64,000 bases of DNA from Tamarix chinensis (Eukaryota; Streptophyta; Magnoliopsida; Caryophyllales; Tamaricaceae), in the NCBI GenBank assembly GCA_030549775.1, contig CM060175.1:80818245-80882244 (forward strand), in the 5' to 3' direction. The position numbers and the translations under genes are program-made. Of this stretch, positions 22,683 through 34,075 are shown one piece after another. The first letter of the stretch is position 1, and each line of letters starts with the position of its first letter. The notes under the pieces were generated by a model that was not told the origin of the DNA, made no database searches, and saw only the letters and a list, made by a program, of their open reading frames with translations.

Positions 22683-22688
22683 AAAACT

Positions 22689-23863
22689 TGACACGTTCCT
22701 ACCCGCAAGTGAACTAGGACAATGATAGAACTTAACTATGTCTAGACTATGAGATGATATGAAATAATAAATTGTAAGCTAAAATAACTAAATAAGCTAA
22801 AAAGAAAGGAAAATAGAACTCAAGTGACTCAAATAAATAGAAAGTGTTGTGCTTTCTCAAGCCACAACCACCCTATTACATATCTATGGCCCTAACTATC
22901 TCTAGCTTAGAGTCTAATAGAATGTAATGCATTAAAGTCTATAAAGTTTCCTCCTTTATTGGTGTAGAGGTCAAATCAATTGTCTCTTGACCTATAATTT
23001 AATCTCCCATTGTGCTATTGGGTCAAATACTGGATTATCTCTTGATCTCACCTGTATTTCCCACACCGAAAATCAGAACCCAGCCGTGGTTCAAAAATCC
23101 ATCAATCAATCAATAACACAACACATACATTATGGATTCAATAAAAAAGGATGCAATAATTCAACATATTAGGATCGGGGAAAATTCCCCTTCACCTTAG
23201 CACAAGATCTATCCCATCAAATTCATAGCAAGCATATTAAAAATAATAAGAGATTCCATAGATAAAGAAAATATCATTAGATAATACCCTTGATGTTCAC
23301 AAATTCTTGCAAAAATTTAACTTCTTGAACCTCTGTCTCTAATTTACAAGAGAGATCTTGATGAATTGGGGAAGAGGATAGAGAAGAGAGAAAAGAGAGG
23401 GAGTGGAGGCTGCCTCGAGATATTAGAATGAGAGTTTTTATATTACCGCCTCGTGGATTGCTAGGGTTTCGGTAAAGATGGGCTTCCCGTGTTAGCTTTG
23501 ACAATGATGCGTATTTTGACCATAACTTTTTCATCATAACTCCAATTAATCTGATTTTGGATGAGTTGGAAATCTATTAAAAAGATATAAAATTTTGATG
23601 TTGAAAGTTTCTCCAAATTCAGACATTTTCTTGGTCTAAATTTCACTTCTTTCAGGCCCATATACTTTAAATATGCATTCTTTCTTTCATTTTATTCTAG
23701 AATTTACATTTTATCTCTAAATATCTTTCCACTTTAACTTTTTCTCCTCTTTGCTCCTTTTTTCTCCTTTCTTCTCCCTTTAAGGTTATTATTTTTCTTC
23801 ATCCTTCATGATTTTTTTGTTGCTTGAGACCCTACAAATTTTCACAACACAAAGGCAGTAACA
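22689..23863 (-). repeat. Athila-like 5' LTR (outer edge tentative)
   Basis: The inner edge is clear: on the minus strand the LTR ends ...GGAACGTGTCA six bases before the primer site. The outer edge was placed at 23863, where the minus strand would start TGTTACTGCC, but no second copy is available to confirm it. The LTR holds a TATA element and a pyrimidine/purine-biased region. Short open frames inside it (23277-23661) have no known motif. Confidence 0.6.
23435..23442 (-). promoter_or_regulatory. TATA box in the Athila-like 5' LTR
   Basis: The minus strand has TATAAAAA, preceded by a GC-richer cgaggcggtaa. It is the best TATA match within this LTR and lies where a U3/R promoter is expected, about 750 bp upstream of the inner LTR edge. 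Confidence 0.45.
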
Positions 23864-25644
23864 AGAACAAAAAGGGAGAGTTCTGACTGAAATTAAAGGT
23901 AAGAATTCTTATAAACCTTAGGAATAAGATGTAAAATTCACACTTATTAGTGTCCTAAAAAATCATGGTGCTGCCCTAGCTCTGCCATTGTATGGAGGTC
24001 AAATGCCTTCTTAAGTAGGCCTTGCCCAATAGAGACACCATCCCATGCTCAAAATTATGAGACACACATCATTATATAAGAAGGTACTTGAAATTATCAT
24101 AGTTAATTAAGAAATATGAAAGTGGTTCATCACATGATATATCACACTAAAAGTAAACTATAAAATATGTATGTCATTTTAGCTAAAATTGGAATAAATC
24201 AATAACAATTTAGGGTCATTGAGTGCATTTTAAGAACAATACCCCATAGAAGCAATTACTTGTCTAAGGTTTATACTACGTACATCCATGTATATTTTTT
24301 TACTTTTAACGAAAAACAATTCATTAGTTGTATGACGGAAGCAAACTAAAATGCTGACACTTATATTTAGTTTGATAATAATTATATTAATTATTCATCA
24401 CACTCACTACGTATAATGTCAAAATGTTGGATTAAGGAAACTTACATTATTCTAATATCTATACTACATCCATGTAATTTTCCTCACTTCAACCACAACA
24501 TCAAGGAAGCAAAGTGAACCATATAAGCTTAAATAATTACATGGAGCTTTATTATTTTGATGATAGATTCACAATAGAGAGAATGAACTTTATTTTATAG
24601 AGATTATTCACAACTTATTAGCTCAAAAATTAGAGGCATAATATTACTATTATTATTAATAACTTTAAGCTTTGATTATTAAATCGAGAAAATATTTTGA
24701 AACTAGTTTGAGATAATGGCTAAACACACAATTTGAGAGCAAAGCAAAAATACAACATCATAAGTGCATCCCTTATTAAAATTTTTACTATATACTTAAA
24801 ACATTTTGTATGGTAATATGGAAGCTAACATAGACATGCCAAATAATAATAATGGTAACATTGTGGCACAAAATCAGGATAATAAGAATGTTAGTTATCT
24901 TCCTTCCTCTCTTTCTAATACACATGGTTCTCTTTTAAAAAAATATAATTAATTATATGTAATTTGGATTATTAGAAAAAAATTAAATCATACCAAAATA
25001 TTCATTAATTTTTTTTCTCTAGACATGTATATTGATATACTTTTGATGATGATAAATTATTATGTAAAACACCCATAAACATTTATCATACACACAGGTT
25101 TAGCAAATATTTCATATAGGTTCAACAAATATTTTTTTTATGTTCAAAAAAATCTTGATATATTTTCAATACATGTGTTATATAAGGTCAATAATAAAAG
25201 TAATATAGGTTCAACAAATGTGTAATATCATTCTCTTTCTCCTTTATATTAAATTAAAGCATTGAAGGAGCATGAACCTATTGTCACTAGTTCATCTCTA
25301 AGAATGAGTTTGTTTGATATTTCTTCCAATTTTATTAGTAGAATAATGACAATGCAAGAAATATGATGCTACGTTCATACAACCTTGTTTTGTCTACCCT
25401 TAAATTTGAATGCCTTTTAGTAGCCGTAAAATCAACAAATACTATGGAAATGTAGTTAAATATTTTTTTGGTCTCATGGGTGTCCCCAGACATCCTCTGT
25501 AAAATGGCCATATGGGTTAGTCTCATTCAGGCTCATATTTGTTAAGTTGTAAGTTCGTATATCAACACCACTTATGCATATGAAAATAGTGAAATGGAAG
25601 AAGATTTAATGGTTGTATCTAGATGTATAATTCATTTGGTTTAA
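23864..25644. other. Unassigned AT-rich spacer
   Basis: No coding domain or paired repeat was recognised. Around 25090-25230 the phrase ggttcaacaaatat recurs about three times in diverged form. A similar phrase (ggttcactaaatat) appears near 39790. Short open frames here show no known motif. Confidence 0.4.
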
Positions 25645-26740
25645 TGAACCAATCTTTCCTAGCCACAACTATAATTAGCAGGCACAAATGAGGTGTTGAA
25701 AATGTAATTGTTTCTCATAGAACCACCAAAGTAATCTCTGAGATCCTTTTTATAATCTATGGTTTCGTAATACAAAATGTTTTAGACAAAGATTTTATAG
25801 ATTTGAATCAAAACATACAGCTTAGAGACCTTTTTACATGCATATATGTAATATAGCTCCAAGGGATGTGCTTTGAAAGAAAATGGAAATTAAAAACTAA
25901 TGATAGTGTTTGGGTAAATGGCTTCAAATTCAAAGTAAGTTTGAGTAAAATCCATCTAAAATAGAAGATGGGGAAGGCTATGATGTAGCGAAAGGAATAA
26001 TGAAGAAGATGAAGAAAGACCAACAATAACGTGACGCTAGAGAGATGAAGAGAGGTAGGGTTACCAAGTAAAAACACGAATGATGCATGGAGTAGGGTAT
26101 GGGCTGAATTATAGCCCTACAATCTAATCCATTTTATCCGAAAAATTAAAAAATAAATCACCTAAATCCACTTAGGCTTAAGGGAGGCATTTATACTCTA
26201 CCACTACTTACTAGAGATATGAGGAGAGGAACGGTTACCAAATAAAAATAAAAACGACACATGGAATAGGGATTGGGCCTGATTGTTGGCCTACGATCCA
26301 ATCCATTTTATCCCAAAACTAAAACAAATAAAATCACCCCAATCCACTCACACTTAAGGGAGGAATTTAGACACTACCTCTACTTGTTTGTGGGATGAGA
26401 GTATAAGCCAAAAGCTACCTAACCAAATAATAATATTAATGGGGTTATAAAAATATTATCAATATCGTCTATCCATGATTATATATTTGATATTGTTTTA
26501 GCTACATAAGGTCCAATAAATCCTTAAATATACTATAAAATTACAAAAGAAATATTATCTAATATTCTTTATCACTTATTGATATTTTATCTTTTTTTTT
26601 TCCATCATTCTATATTCGCATGTTTTTCCCATTTAGCCCTAGACACATAAAACATGAAATTGTTAGGAAAAATATATAAAAAAAATAGATAATGAAAAAT
26701 AGGATAGAGAATAGTGACTAGTGAAGTGGGGTTTGTATCA
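25645..26740 (-). repeat. 3' LTR of the 25645-39143 element
   Basis: On the minus strand it starts TGATACAAACC immediately after the purine tract and ends ...GATTGGTTCA at 25645. It is a direct repeat of 33102-34075. A segment of about 175 bp is present twice in tandem here (26043-26212 and 26219-26392) but once in the other LTR (about 33540-33715). Confidence 0.85.
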
Positions 26741-26750
26741 TCCCCCCATC
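26741..26750 (-). promoter_or_regulatory. Polypurine tract
   Basis: The minus strand reads GATGGGGGGA directly before the LTR start TGATAC. It fixes the inner edge of the 3' LTR. Confidence 0.8.
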
Positions 26751-26765
26751 TTGAATGGATTTTGT

Positions 26766-27800
26766 CCTTAAAACCTACACGAAGTCACAAAAAGAAGATA
26801 AGACAATAATATTAAAGGTGGGATAAATAGTGCCATAATAAGTAGGTATGTCATTTTTGTTAACCTTCTCAAGGAATATGAAAGTTCCATCACCACTTGG
26901 GTCATGGTTGTCCTTAATATGGATGGAAAATTTTTCCGTATGCAAGTTGTCCCAAAAAAGATCCCCAGGTTGAAAAATAGGTTTTTTTTCATGAAGCTTA
27001 GTGTAATCAACCATTAGTTCATTTGTTGTTTCTAGTTGGGTAGTGACCAACTTGTGAATTTCCTTGATAGTTTTTGCTCATTTCTTAGCATTGGATGAAG
27101 GGTATTGCAATGGTGGTAGTGGTGATAAATCTAAGGAAGTGAGGGATTTAAAGCCATACACTAATTCTAATGAGGATTTTCCCATGGTGGAGTGGATAGT
27201 CTAATTATATATAAATTAAGTGTGAGATAAATTTAACTCTCACTACTTGGAATTATTATCAAAGATAGCCTAAAGCATTTTCCTAAGGTACAATTGACCA
27301 TCTCGGTTTGTTCATTAATTTGGGGTTGGCAAGTGGCTGACAATAAAATCTTATTTCCAAATCTCCCTTTGAGAACATACTAGATGTGTGAAATAAATTT
27401 AACACCCATGTCTAAACCAATGGTCTTAGAAACCCCATGGATTTTTACTACATGATAGAAGAAGTAATTAGTGATAAGGGTGGCATCATTCATCTTGTGG
27501 CAAGGAATGAAATGTGCGATATTAGAAAATCTATTGATAACAACCATGATAGAGTATCTATTATGGTTTAATCATAGGAGACCCAATTTAAAATCCATGG
27601 AAATTACAACCGTAGGCTGGATAGGAATGGGAAAGGGTATGTAAAGACGATGTACATGTGTAGTAGATTTAGTGTGTTAATAGGTAGTAGAAGCAACACA
27701 AAAGTGCATCATATCCTTCTTTATATGGGGTGAATAAAAGTGTTCTTGAATAATTTATAGGATCTTGATATAGCTAAAATGACCCATTATCCCACCCGCA
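26766..27800 (-). pseudogene. Gypsy integrase, broken
   Basis: Minus-strand blocks in order: VVINRFSNIAHFIPCHKMND (family VVvDRFSKMAHFIPC.KtdD), VVKIHGVSKTIGLDMGVKF (family VSDRDVKF), LLSATCQPQ and EMVNCTLG (Glu of the catalytic triad kept), TIHSTMGK and LVYGFKSLTSLDLSPLP. Then come FQPGDLF, SGDGTFIFLEKVNKNDI and FNIIVL, the C-terminal domain. The frame is mostly kept across 26775-27050 but has stops upstream. The usual D of SDRD is partly preserved. Integration activity is surely lost. Confidence 0.8.
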
Positions 27801-28079
27801 AGAGATTCAAACATAAGTAATTCTCTAAATGAGCTTTATGGAACACACAATCAATTATCTTAGAACAAATAACCATCATAAATATTTAATGGGAAATCCT
27901 CATCATTTGGATAATGTAATTTAAGATTCAAAAATCCTGAAAAATTAGCATCAACAATGGCTATGAGTGTATGGCAGTGGCTAATGGCATCTGTAATATT
28001 GATGTATCCCCCTTTCATATATTTGATGATATAAGGGAAGGTCTCAATGAACTCACTCCACTTAACCTACCTTCAATTC

Positions 28080-28500
28080 AATTTCCCTTGCGTCTTTAGA
28101 TAGCGTAAAGCTTGGTGGTCAATATGGATGATAGAATATTTTGGCCAAAGGTAATGCTGCTAAGTTTCAAGAGACCCAATAAGGGTGAATAATTCCTTTT
28201 TGTATGTGGAAAATTTAAGGAGGCATCTCTCAATTTATCACTAAATAAGATGATGGATCAACAATCATATAATTATACGACTCCTACCCCCATGATAGAA
28301 ACATCATAATAGATTTAAAATACTATGTCAAAATTAGGTAGTGCTAGTATAGGGGCTTTGATTAATTTTTCCTTTAAAAGGTCAAAGGATGCTTCTTGGG
28401 TGGAGCCCCATTGAAACTCAATAGATTTCTTAACAAGTTCATTTAGGGATACTAGTATGGTTCTAAAGTGGAGAATGAACCTCCAATAAAATCCGTACAA
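28080..28500 (-). pseudogene. Gypsy RT connection and RNase H, broken
   Basis: An open frame (28315-28500) reads MYGFYWRFILHFRTILVSLN, ELVKKSIEFQWGSTQEASFD and LIKAPILALPNFD, the thumb/connection domain (GlagFYRRFvkdFS.iaaPLneLtKK..F.Wg..qe.aF..LK..L..APlL.LPdF). Below it follow HIDHQALRYLKTQGKLN and KWSEFIETFPYIIKYMKGG, the RNase H end (sDH.aLk.L..q.kLn.R.akWvefie.FpyvIkYkkGk). Stops occur between the two. Confidence 0.8.
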
Positions 28501-29292
28501 CCCATTAGAATTCGTAACTTGTGAATATAACTAGGTGTAGGCCTATCCTTGATAGCTTTCCCCTTTTCCTCGTCGATTCAAATTCCTTCTTAACTAACCA
28601 TATATCCTAAAAAAACCACAATATTAAGGAAAAAACAACTTTTTCGATTCATTGGCAAATAATTGTTTCATCTTAAGTATATTAAGAATTTATTTAAGAG
28701 GCATTACATGATCATTATAGCAGTTTATATAAATGAAAATGTAATCAAAGTAAATAAAAAAATTACCTATTAACTCTTATAAAACATGATTCGTTAAGAA
28801 CTTGAAGGTGATAAGGGCATTAGATAGTCCAAAGGGCACAATGAGCCGATCGTATGGGCCAAATTTTGTTTTGATAGTAGTTTTCCACTAAACATTAGGG
28901 TTCACTTGAATTTGAGGGTACCCAAATTTCAAGCAAATGTTTTAGAAAATCACACTCCTAGTTAATTGATCGGGAATTTTCATCTAATTGAAGAATAGGA
29001 TATCAATATTTTATAGTGATATTTTTAACAACTTGGGAATTAATTCACATACGCCAAGTATCTTCTTTCTTAGGAACTAAGAGAAATGGAACTACACATG
29101 GACTCATACAATCTATTATGTACCCTTTCGTGAGTAATTTAATAAATTGTTTTTTTTTCTATCTCTTTGAGATTAGCTCGGTAAGTAGTATGATTTTGGA
29201 TGCTAGAAATGTGAATAAAATCAATCTGGTGGTCGAACCTTCTAAGAGAAGAAAACCCACACGGTATCTCTTCAAGGTAGAGGTGATGCACT
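28501..29292 (-). pseudogene. Gypsy reverse transcriptase, broken
   Basis: Minus-strand blocks: YLEEIPCGFSSLRRFDHQID (start, near 29280), NHTTYRANLKEIEKK, GYIIDCMSPCVVPFLLVPKK, EDTWRM, IKTKFGPYDRLIVPFGLSN, FLTNHVL and IYFDYIFIY. The last is normally YFDDIL; the second catalytic Asp is Tyr (28741-28752). The RT is cut from the protease part by the insert at 29293-30815. Confidence 0.8.
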
Positions 29293-30815
29293 GTCGTATG
29301 CATAACAAATTTAATAAATAATTCCTAATTCCCAAATACGTAGTATATGGCAAGAAGTAGTCGAACCCACAAGGAATGAAATTTTAATCACTAATTTTGC
29401 TATTGATGTTATAACCCCGTTTATACAATTTCATTGATTCTTGTACTAAATTTGATTGTACTAAATCTTAATCACTAATTGACAATTAGGGGAGGAATGA
29501 ATTGGTGATTGAATTAAAATGACATACATTCAAATAAGAAGAATGATTCTAAACAATTTAATGTTGACTTAGGAAACTTAGGATAAAAATTTCCCATACT
29601 TCCTCTTAACCTTAATAAACTGAATATGCTCTCAATTTATTTTTATACCCATTTAATAATCTAGGTTACGAACACTAGATTCAATTAAAGGTAGCATTAT
29701 GAACGGGAAGCAGCCAACTACAATCATAATCACAAAAGCTCGGATCATGAAATTGCACGAATTAATGGATAAGATTAATAATTAATCTTCTTGCTACTAT
29801 AGACAAATTTAATTAACAAATACAGGTTAATTTCATTGTCTTAGCAAAGATCAAGTTCTAAACCAAATAGGTGATCAATCTAATTAGTTCAAGAATCTTA
29901 ATCTATGATATGGAATCATTTAATTCGATCCATTAATTCAATTAAACCTCATCTAGAATCAAACATTTAAAGTATGAAATGGTAATTAGGCTATAATTCC
30001 ATCCTCAAATCACCCTACCCTTTCTAATTACTCAAATTTCTGCATATTCACAATTCATACAATTACACAAAAATCTTGAAAATTAATAACAACAACGGAT
30101 TCACGAATTTTATTATTGCAACAATCAGATGATAAAATTATAGAAAAGCTACTTAGATTCAGCAAAAATGAAGATACTGCAATTTACAGAGGAATATAGG
30201 AAACTTATCAATTGAAGTGCAGAATGTCAAATCATCAATAGAATTCAAGAAGATCAAAAGTTGGAATTGTACATCACATGTATGTTCTAAAGGAATAAAG
30301 GAAGAAAAATACATTCCAAATATTTTTCGATCCCCTCGTTATGTCCCGAACTCTCTTCTCAAATAAAATTTATCAGAAACAAGTCGTGCAGACAGTTACA
30401 CGTTTTTAAATGAAAACACGGTCTGTGTTTTGGAAACACGGGACCCCCATGTTTTCCTCCAACTGCTCTTCTGACAAGGATTTAAAGATCGATACCCGGG
30501 ATAAATAATAGGGTCCGTGTTTATGAAACACGGGACCCCTGTGTTTTTTATCTTTCCACTCAATTCCTTTGAAAGTTTCAGCTTAGCTTCTCTTGATGTA
30601 TTTGTTCCCTTTCTAACTTTGTTCTCCTTGATTCAACATTTCTTGATGTGTTCTCTACTTGATTCCTCTTTTCATTGATTTCTCCTTGAATTTCTTCAAT
30701 TCTTTTCTTTCCTGTAAAATTTATTCAAAGGAGGAAAACTCAACGAAAAGATTAAATCTAATAGAATTAATGAGGGATAAATGATATTTTTAGACATGAA
30801 AATAATCAATAAATC
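29293..30815 (+). repeat. Solo-LTR-like insertion between protease and RT (edges approximate)
   Basis: The host pol reading breaks off near 29293 (VHHLYLEEIPCG) and the preceding piece (SSLPLDIQNLMSDL) lies near 30815-30850, so about 1.5 kb was inserted. The insert begins tgtcgtatgcataacaaatt and has the look of a plant gypsy LTR, with agtagtcgaacccacaagg near 29362. It carries no coding domain, and no second LTR copy lies in the window. A clean target duplication was not found, so the orientation and edges are tentative. It holds two strong hairpins (see 30420-30538). Confidence 0.5.
30420..30538. repeat. Two related hairpins, 91 bp apart
   Basis: Hairpin 1 (30420-30445): GGTCTGTGTTT pairs with AAACACGGGACC. 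Hairpin 2 (30511-30538): GGGTCCGTGTTT pairs with AAACACGGGACCC around a 3-base loop, with one bulge. Both are followed by a GTGTTT-like half, so alternative foldings are possible. The GC-rich stems stand out in AT-rich DNA. Confidence 0.85.
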
Positions 30816-31440
30816 AGACATTAAGTTTTGGATGTCAAGTGGAAGTGAACTAATATGTTTGGTGGAGATTTCAAGGCACTCTTTGTAGATAATTATGTGG
30901 ACAGGTGGGTTTTGGGAAAAGGCATGAGCGAATTCCTTTTCCCTAGCAAATAAATTTACCTATCTTATTTTGTTATGTTCTGTTTAGGAGTTAAGTAGGC
31001 TAAATTCATGTGGTGACTCCTTCCTTCTTTGATCTTATTCGACCTTAAGTTTAACTTGGTCATCTTTCACATGGGTAGTTGAGAGGGTAGCTAGAGTGTT
31101 TTTTATATCATCTTTGTGTATTTTATACCTATTTATATACCCATCTTGAATGAGCCGCCTATAAAATTGATAAGGATGCCCAAGGAGGATATGAATAGAA
31201 TGATTATGCACAATATCAGAGAGGACCACTTCCTCATATCGACCATTCTTAAAATTTAGGAGGGATTGTTTATTGATTTTAAATTTTCAATTCCATTTAA
31301 CCACTGAAGTTTATAAGGTTGGGGATGTTGAATGACTAAAGGACTTAACTTTTGGTCTAATTCCATACTAACTATAGTAACATTACTACCAATATTAATG
31401 ACAAAGATATTATTTCCTCTGTTAATAAAATAATAAATGT
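30816..31440 (-). pseudogene. Gypsy protease and linker, broken
   Basis: The minus strand reads FVINIGSNVTIVSMELDQKL, the retropepsin site with Asp changed to Asn (family iiDgGScTNvaS), then PLVIQHPQPYKLQWLNG. After a shift come VLSDIVHNHSIHILLGHPYQ and FYRRLIQDGYINRYKIHKDD (family VLCDVvPMdachiLLGRPWQfDRkviHDG). The linker LFAREKEFAHAFSQNPPVHI leads to the insert. With the catalytic Asp lost the domain is dead. Confidence 0.8.
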
Positions 31441-31559
31441 AGAAAATATTTTCTCTTTGCTCTTGATCATGCTTGATTCTACTATAGGGTGTGAGGACTC
31501 AACTAATGACAAGAGCATCACAATTAGGTTATTCGACATTAGAATTACATTTAATGGGA

Positions 31560-31740
31560 TCTATAGCTTAGTCTTCCTCTTTCTTAGATATGAAAATAAT
31601 TTCACCTTCTTAGATTATCATGACCCTTTTATTAGGAAATTGGGAGGCAATGTGCTCATACCCTTAAATTTTAAAACATTTGCCATTCCTAGACTGTCCA
31701 AAAACTCTAGGGCCTATGATCCTTTTCCATATTTAGGAAG
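31560..31740 (-). pseudogene. Gypsy gag zinc knuckle remnant
   Basis: The minus strand reads CFKI, a stop, then GYEHIASQFPNKRVMII, matching CFKCqGfGHIASqCPNKRvMil. Two of the three Cys ligands are changed (second Cys to Ile, last Cys to Phe). An acidic stretch follows, as usual before the protease. The N-terminal gag part is not recognisable between here and the primer site. Confidence 0.7.
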
Positions 31741-31799
31741 TGATGCTATAAGGTTTTTGGGTGATCAAAAGTTGAATTTCTTAAATTCAATGGCTTTGA

Positions 31800-32358
31800 T
31801 TCTAATGGGAGGTTTGATTCAAAATTCAAAAAGTGTTTTTGCTAAGATATTTGGTTTTGTTAAAATTTAGAAAATAAAGATTTTTGGAATTAAAAAATAA
31901 ACTTATGACAAGATCTAACGGACCATTTAAAATCTTAACAAAATTTGGAAATAACACTTATGAATTAGAATTACCTACATCCTTTGGGAGATTTTATATG
32001 ACTTTTAACATTAGTGATTTATCTCCTTATAATAGTGATATTAACTTAAGGACAATTTCTCTTTTATTTGGGGAGAATGATGCAGGAGCATCTTCATCTA
32101 TTTCTTCTATTGTTGAAGGCCAAGAGCTAGCATACTTGGAGATTGTACCAATTGCTCTTGAAAATCTTAAATATCATCATGATGACTCTAACAATGCTAA
32201 TATTTTTTTTAGTGATTATTGTAAGTATTATATATGTTTTCAAGAATAATAATTCATCAAACATATCTAGTACACAAGATAATGACAATACAAGGGTTAC
32301 AAAGTCGCACTAAATATAAAGCTACAACATACGAAGTTTGATAACTTGATTATTCGAT
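31800..32358 (+). pseudogene. Plus-strand gypsy integrase end running into an LTR
   Basis: The frame gives VLLKFRK, a stop, RFLELKNKLMTRSNGPFKIL, TKFGNNTYELELPTSFGRFY and TFNISDLSPYNSD (family VwLHLRKeRFP.lrknKLMpRsdGPFkIl.kfg.NaYeLeLp...g.s.tFNvsDLSPY). A 121-codon open frame (31884-32249) continues past a purine run (32068-32077) and TGATGCAGGAGCA at 32078, the LTR start in this family. It is a 3' fragment related to the elements at 34076-39119 and 57785-64000, lying inside the minus-strand element. Its 5' part is missing. Confidence 0.7.
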
Positions 32359-33087
32359 GTATTGCATGGTTAGGGTTTTGCATAGCTTTGATATTTTATG
32401 TATACTTTATAATGTCTTGTAAATTGTATTTGTAAACCATTATATGTACAATATAGGCATCCACTTAATTAGTACTTTATTAATTAGTCCAATTGGTTTG
32501 GGCTTGATTAGTAAAGGGTTAAGTTGTGTGTGTGTGTGTGTGATGGTGCCTTGTACATTCTAATAGGATTCGACAATTATTAAGAATCAAGAGAGAATTT
32601 TTGACATATCCTATCGTTCCTCTTCAAATGAGTTTAATCATTAGAGTTTATACTTTGTTCTTTAGAGAAAACGTAGTGAGGCCTCTTTAGAAGATGGGGA
32701 TTGTGGCAAAGATCAAAATCAAGTCATGTATTTTGGTTGAAGAACACAACTACACCTGATGATACTACAACAACAAGAATCTACAAAACAAAAGATGACA
32801 CCTTGTGAAAGAGTAATTCTCTATTATCTTTTACATCAATATACAAAAGAATTAAACAAGAGAATCCTAGGGATGAAAAGACACCCTGTATTAGTTGTGG
32901 AGGTAATGAATGTCACCAAACTCATCACTTCTATCCATCATCCTTTAGCATAGATGAAGCCGTATCTATGAAAACCCATAATAAAATATCAATGTAGAAC
33001 AAAAAATAAGCATAGATCATACCAAAATTTGAACAAAAATAAATAAATAGGAATGATACTGTCATCAACACCGAATAAGAAACTAGT
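32359..33087. other. Probable LTR tail and unassigned leader
   Basis: The stretch continues from the LTR start at 32078 and holds a TG microsatellite (32525-32543). Its end was not found. Around 32880-32945 a plus-strand frame reads PCISCGGNECHQTHHFYPSS, a cysteine/histidine cluster without clear family. Minus-strand gag of the surrounding element is expected here but not seen, so a deletion is likely. Confidence 0.4.
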
Positions 33088-33099
33088 GCTCTAATACCA
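33088..33099 (-). promoter_or_regulatory. Primer binding site, tRNA-iMet type
   Basis: The minus strand reads TGGTATTAGAGC, one base off TGGTATCAGAGC, the usual initiator-Met site. It lies two bases inside the 5' LTR edge at 33102. Confidence 0.85.
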
Positions 33100-33101
33100 C
33101 A

Positions 33102-34075
33102 TGACTTATACCTGCCTAGCTACAACCATAATCGGCTAGCAATCATAGGGTGCTAGAAATGTAATCATATTCCATAAAACCACTGGAGTAATATTTGATA
33201 TCCATCATCATAACTGACTATTTTATAGAAAAAAATTCCTTAGCTAGAGATTTTATAAATCAGAATTGAAACATACATATTGGTACCCTTCTTACATATG
33301 TATATATAGTATAGCTTGAACAAGCTTGCTTTGATAGAAAATGGGAACAGAAACCTAATAGTAATATTTGGGTTTTAATGGCCTCACATTAGAGAAGGTT
33401 AGACAAACTCCATAAAAAAATGGAAGGGGGAGAAAGTGGAAAGGTGGTTAATGGAATGACAAAGAAGATAAAGAAAAACCAAAGGTAATGTGACAGTAGA
33501 GAGAGAATAAAGTTAGAAGAGGGGTAGTGTGGGGGTGAACCATGGGGAGAGGCAGAGTTAACAAATAAAAACACAAATGACAGACAGAGTAGGGTTGGGC
33601 TAGATTATGGGCCTCAGCTCCAATCCAGCTCAACATAAAACTAAAATATATAAAATCACCATGATACACTTAAGCTTAGGGAAGACATTTAGAATCTACC
33701 TCTACTAGCTCATGGGGTGAGAGGATGAGCAAAAAATTGTTTAATGTAAGACTAATATCAAGGTTTTAAAAATGTTATCATCATCGGCCACTGACAGTTA
33801 CAATAAAAAATATCTAATTAAAAATAAATTAGGATAGTTATTAGTTCGAATGCCTAAATTCCTTTAAGTCCTAGAGTGTACTACTAAAATTATAAAAACA
33901 AATAATACTATCCAACCTTCTCACTCACTTCTTGATATTTCGTATTTTTTTCCATCATTCCAAATATTCATCCTTTTCCCATTTATCCCTAAACACAAAA
34001 AAAGTACACACAAAAATCGTTAGGATGAAAATAAAATAAATATGGATAATTAAAATCATGATAGAGAGTAGTGAC
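33102..34075 (-). repeat. 5' LTR of the 25645-39143 element, main part
   Basis: Direct repeat of 25645-26740 in the same orientation, ending on the minus strand in TATAAGTCA next to the primer site. At 34075 it is interrupted by the nested plus-strand element. The missing outer 24 bp (gactaatgagg...tatca) resume at 39120-39143. Confidence 0.88.

Larger units (their letters stand above)
15343..23863 (-). mobile_element. Athila-like Ty3/gypsy element, 3' end lost
   Basis: Minus-strand order from 23863 down: LTR, tRNA-Asp primer site, gag, protease, RT with FMDD, RNase H, integrase, a short C-terminal extension, then about 1.5 kb without coding domains and a purine tract at 15393. The gag ending NPYSNVYNPGWKNHPNFS, the pol blocks and the TGGCGCC primer site fit the Athila group. 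No env-like reading frame was found downstream of integrase. No 3' LTR copy was found; the copia element interrupts that end at 15342. The upper LTR edge at 23863 is tentative. Confidence 0.85.
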
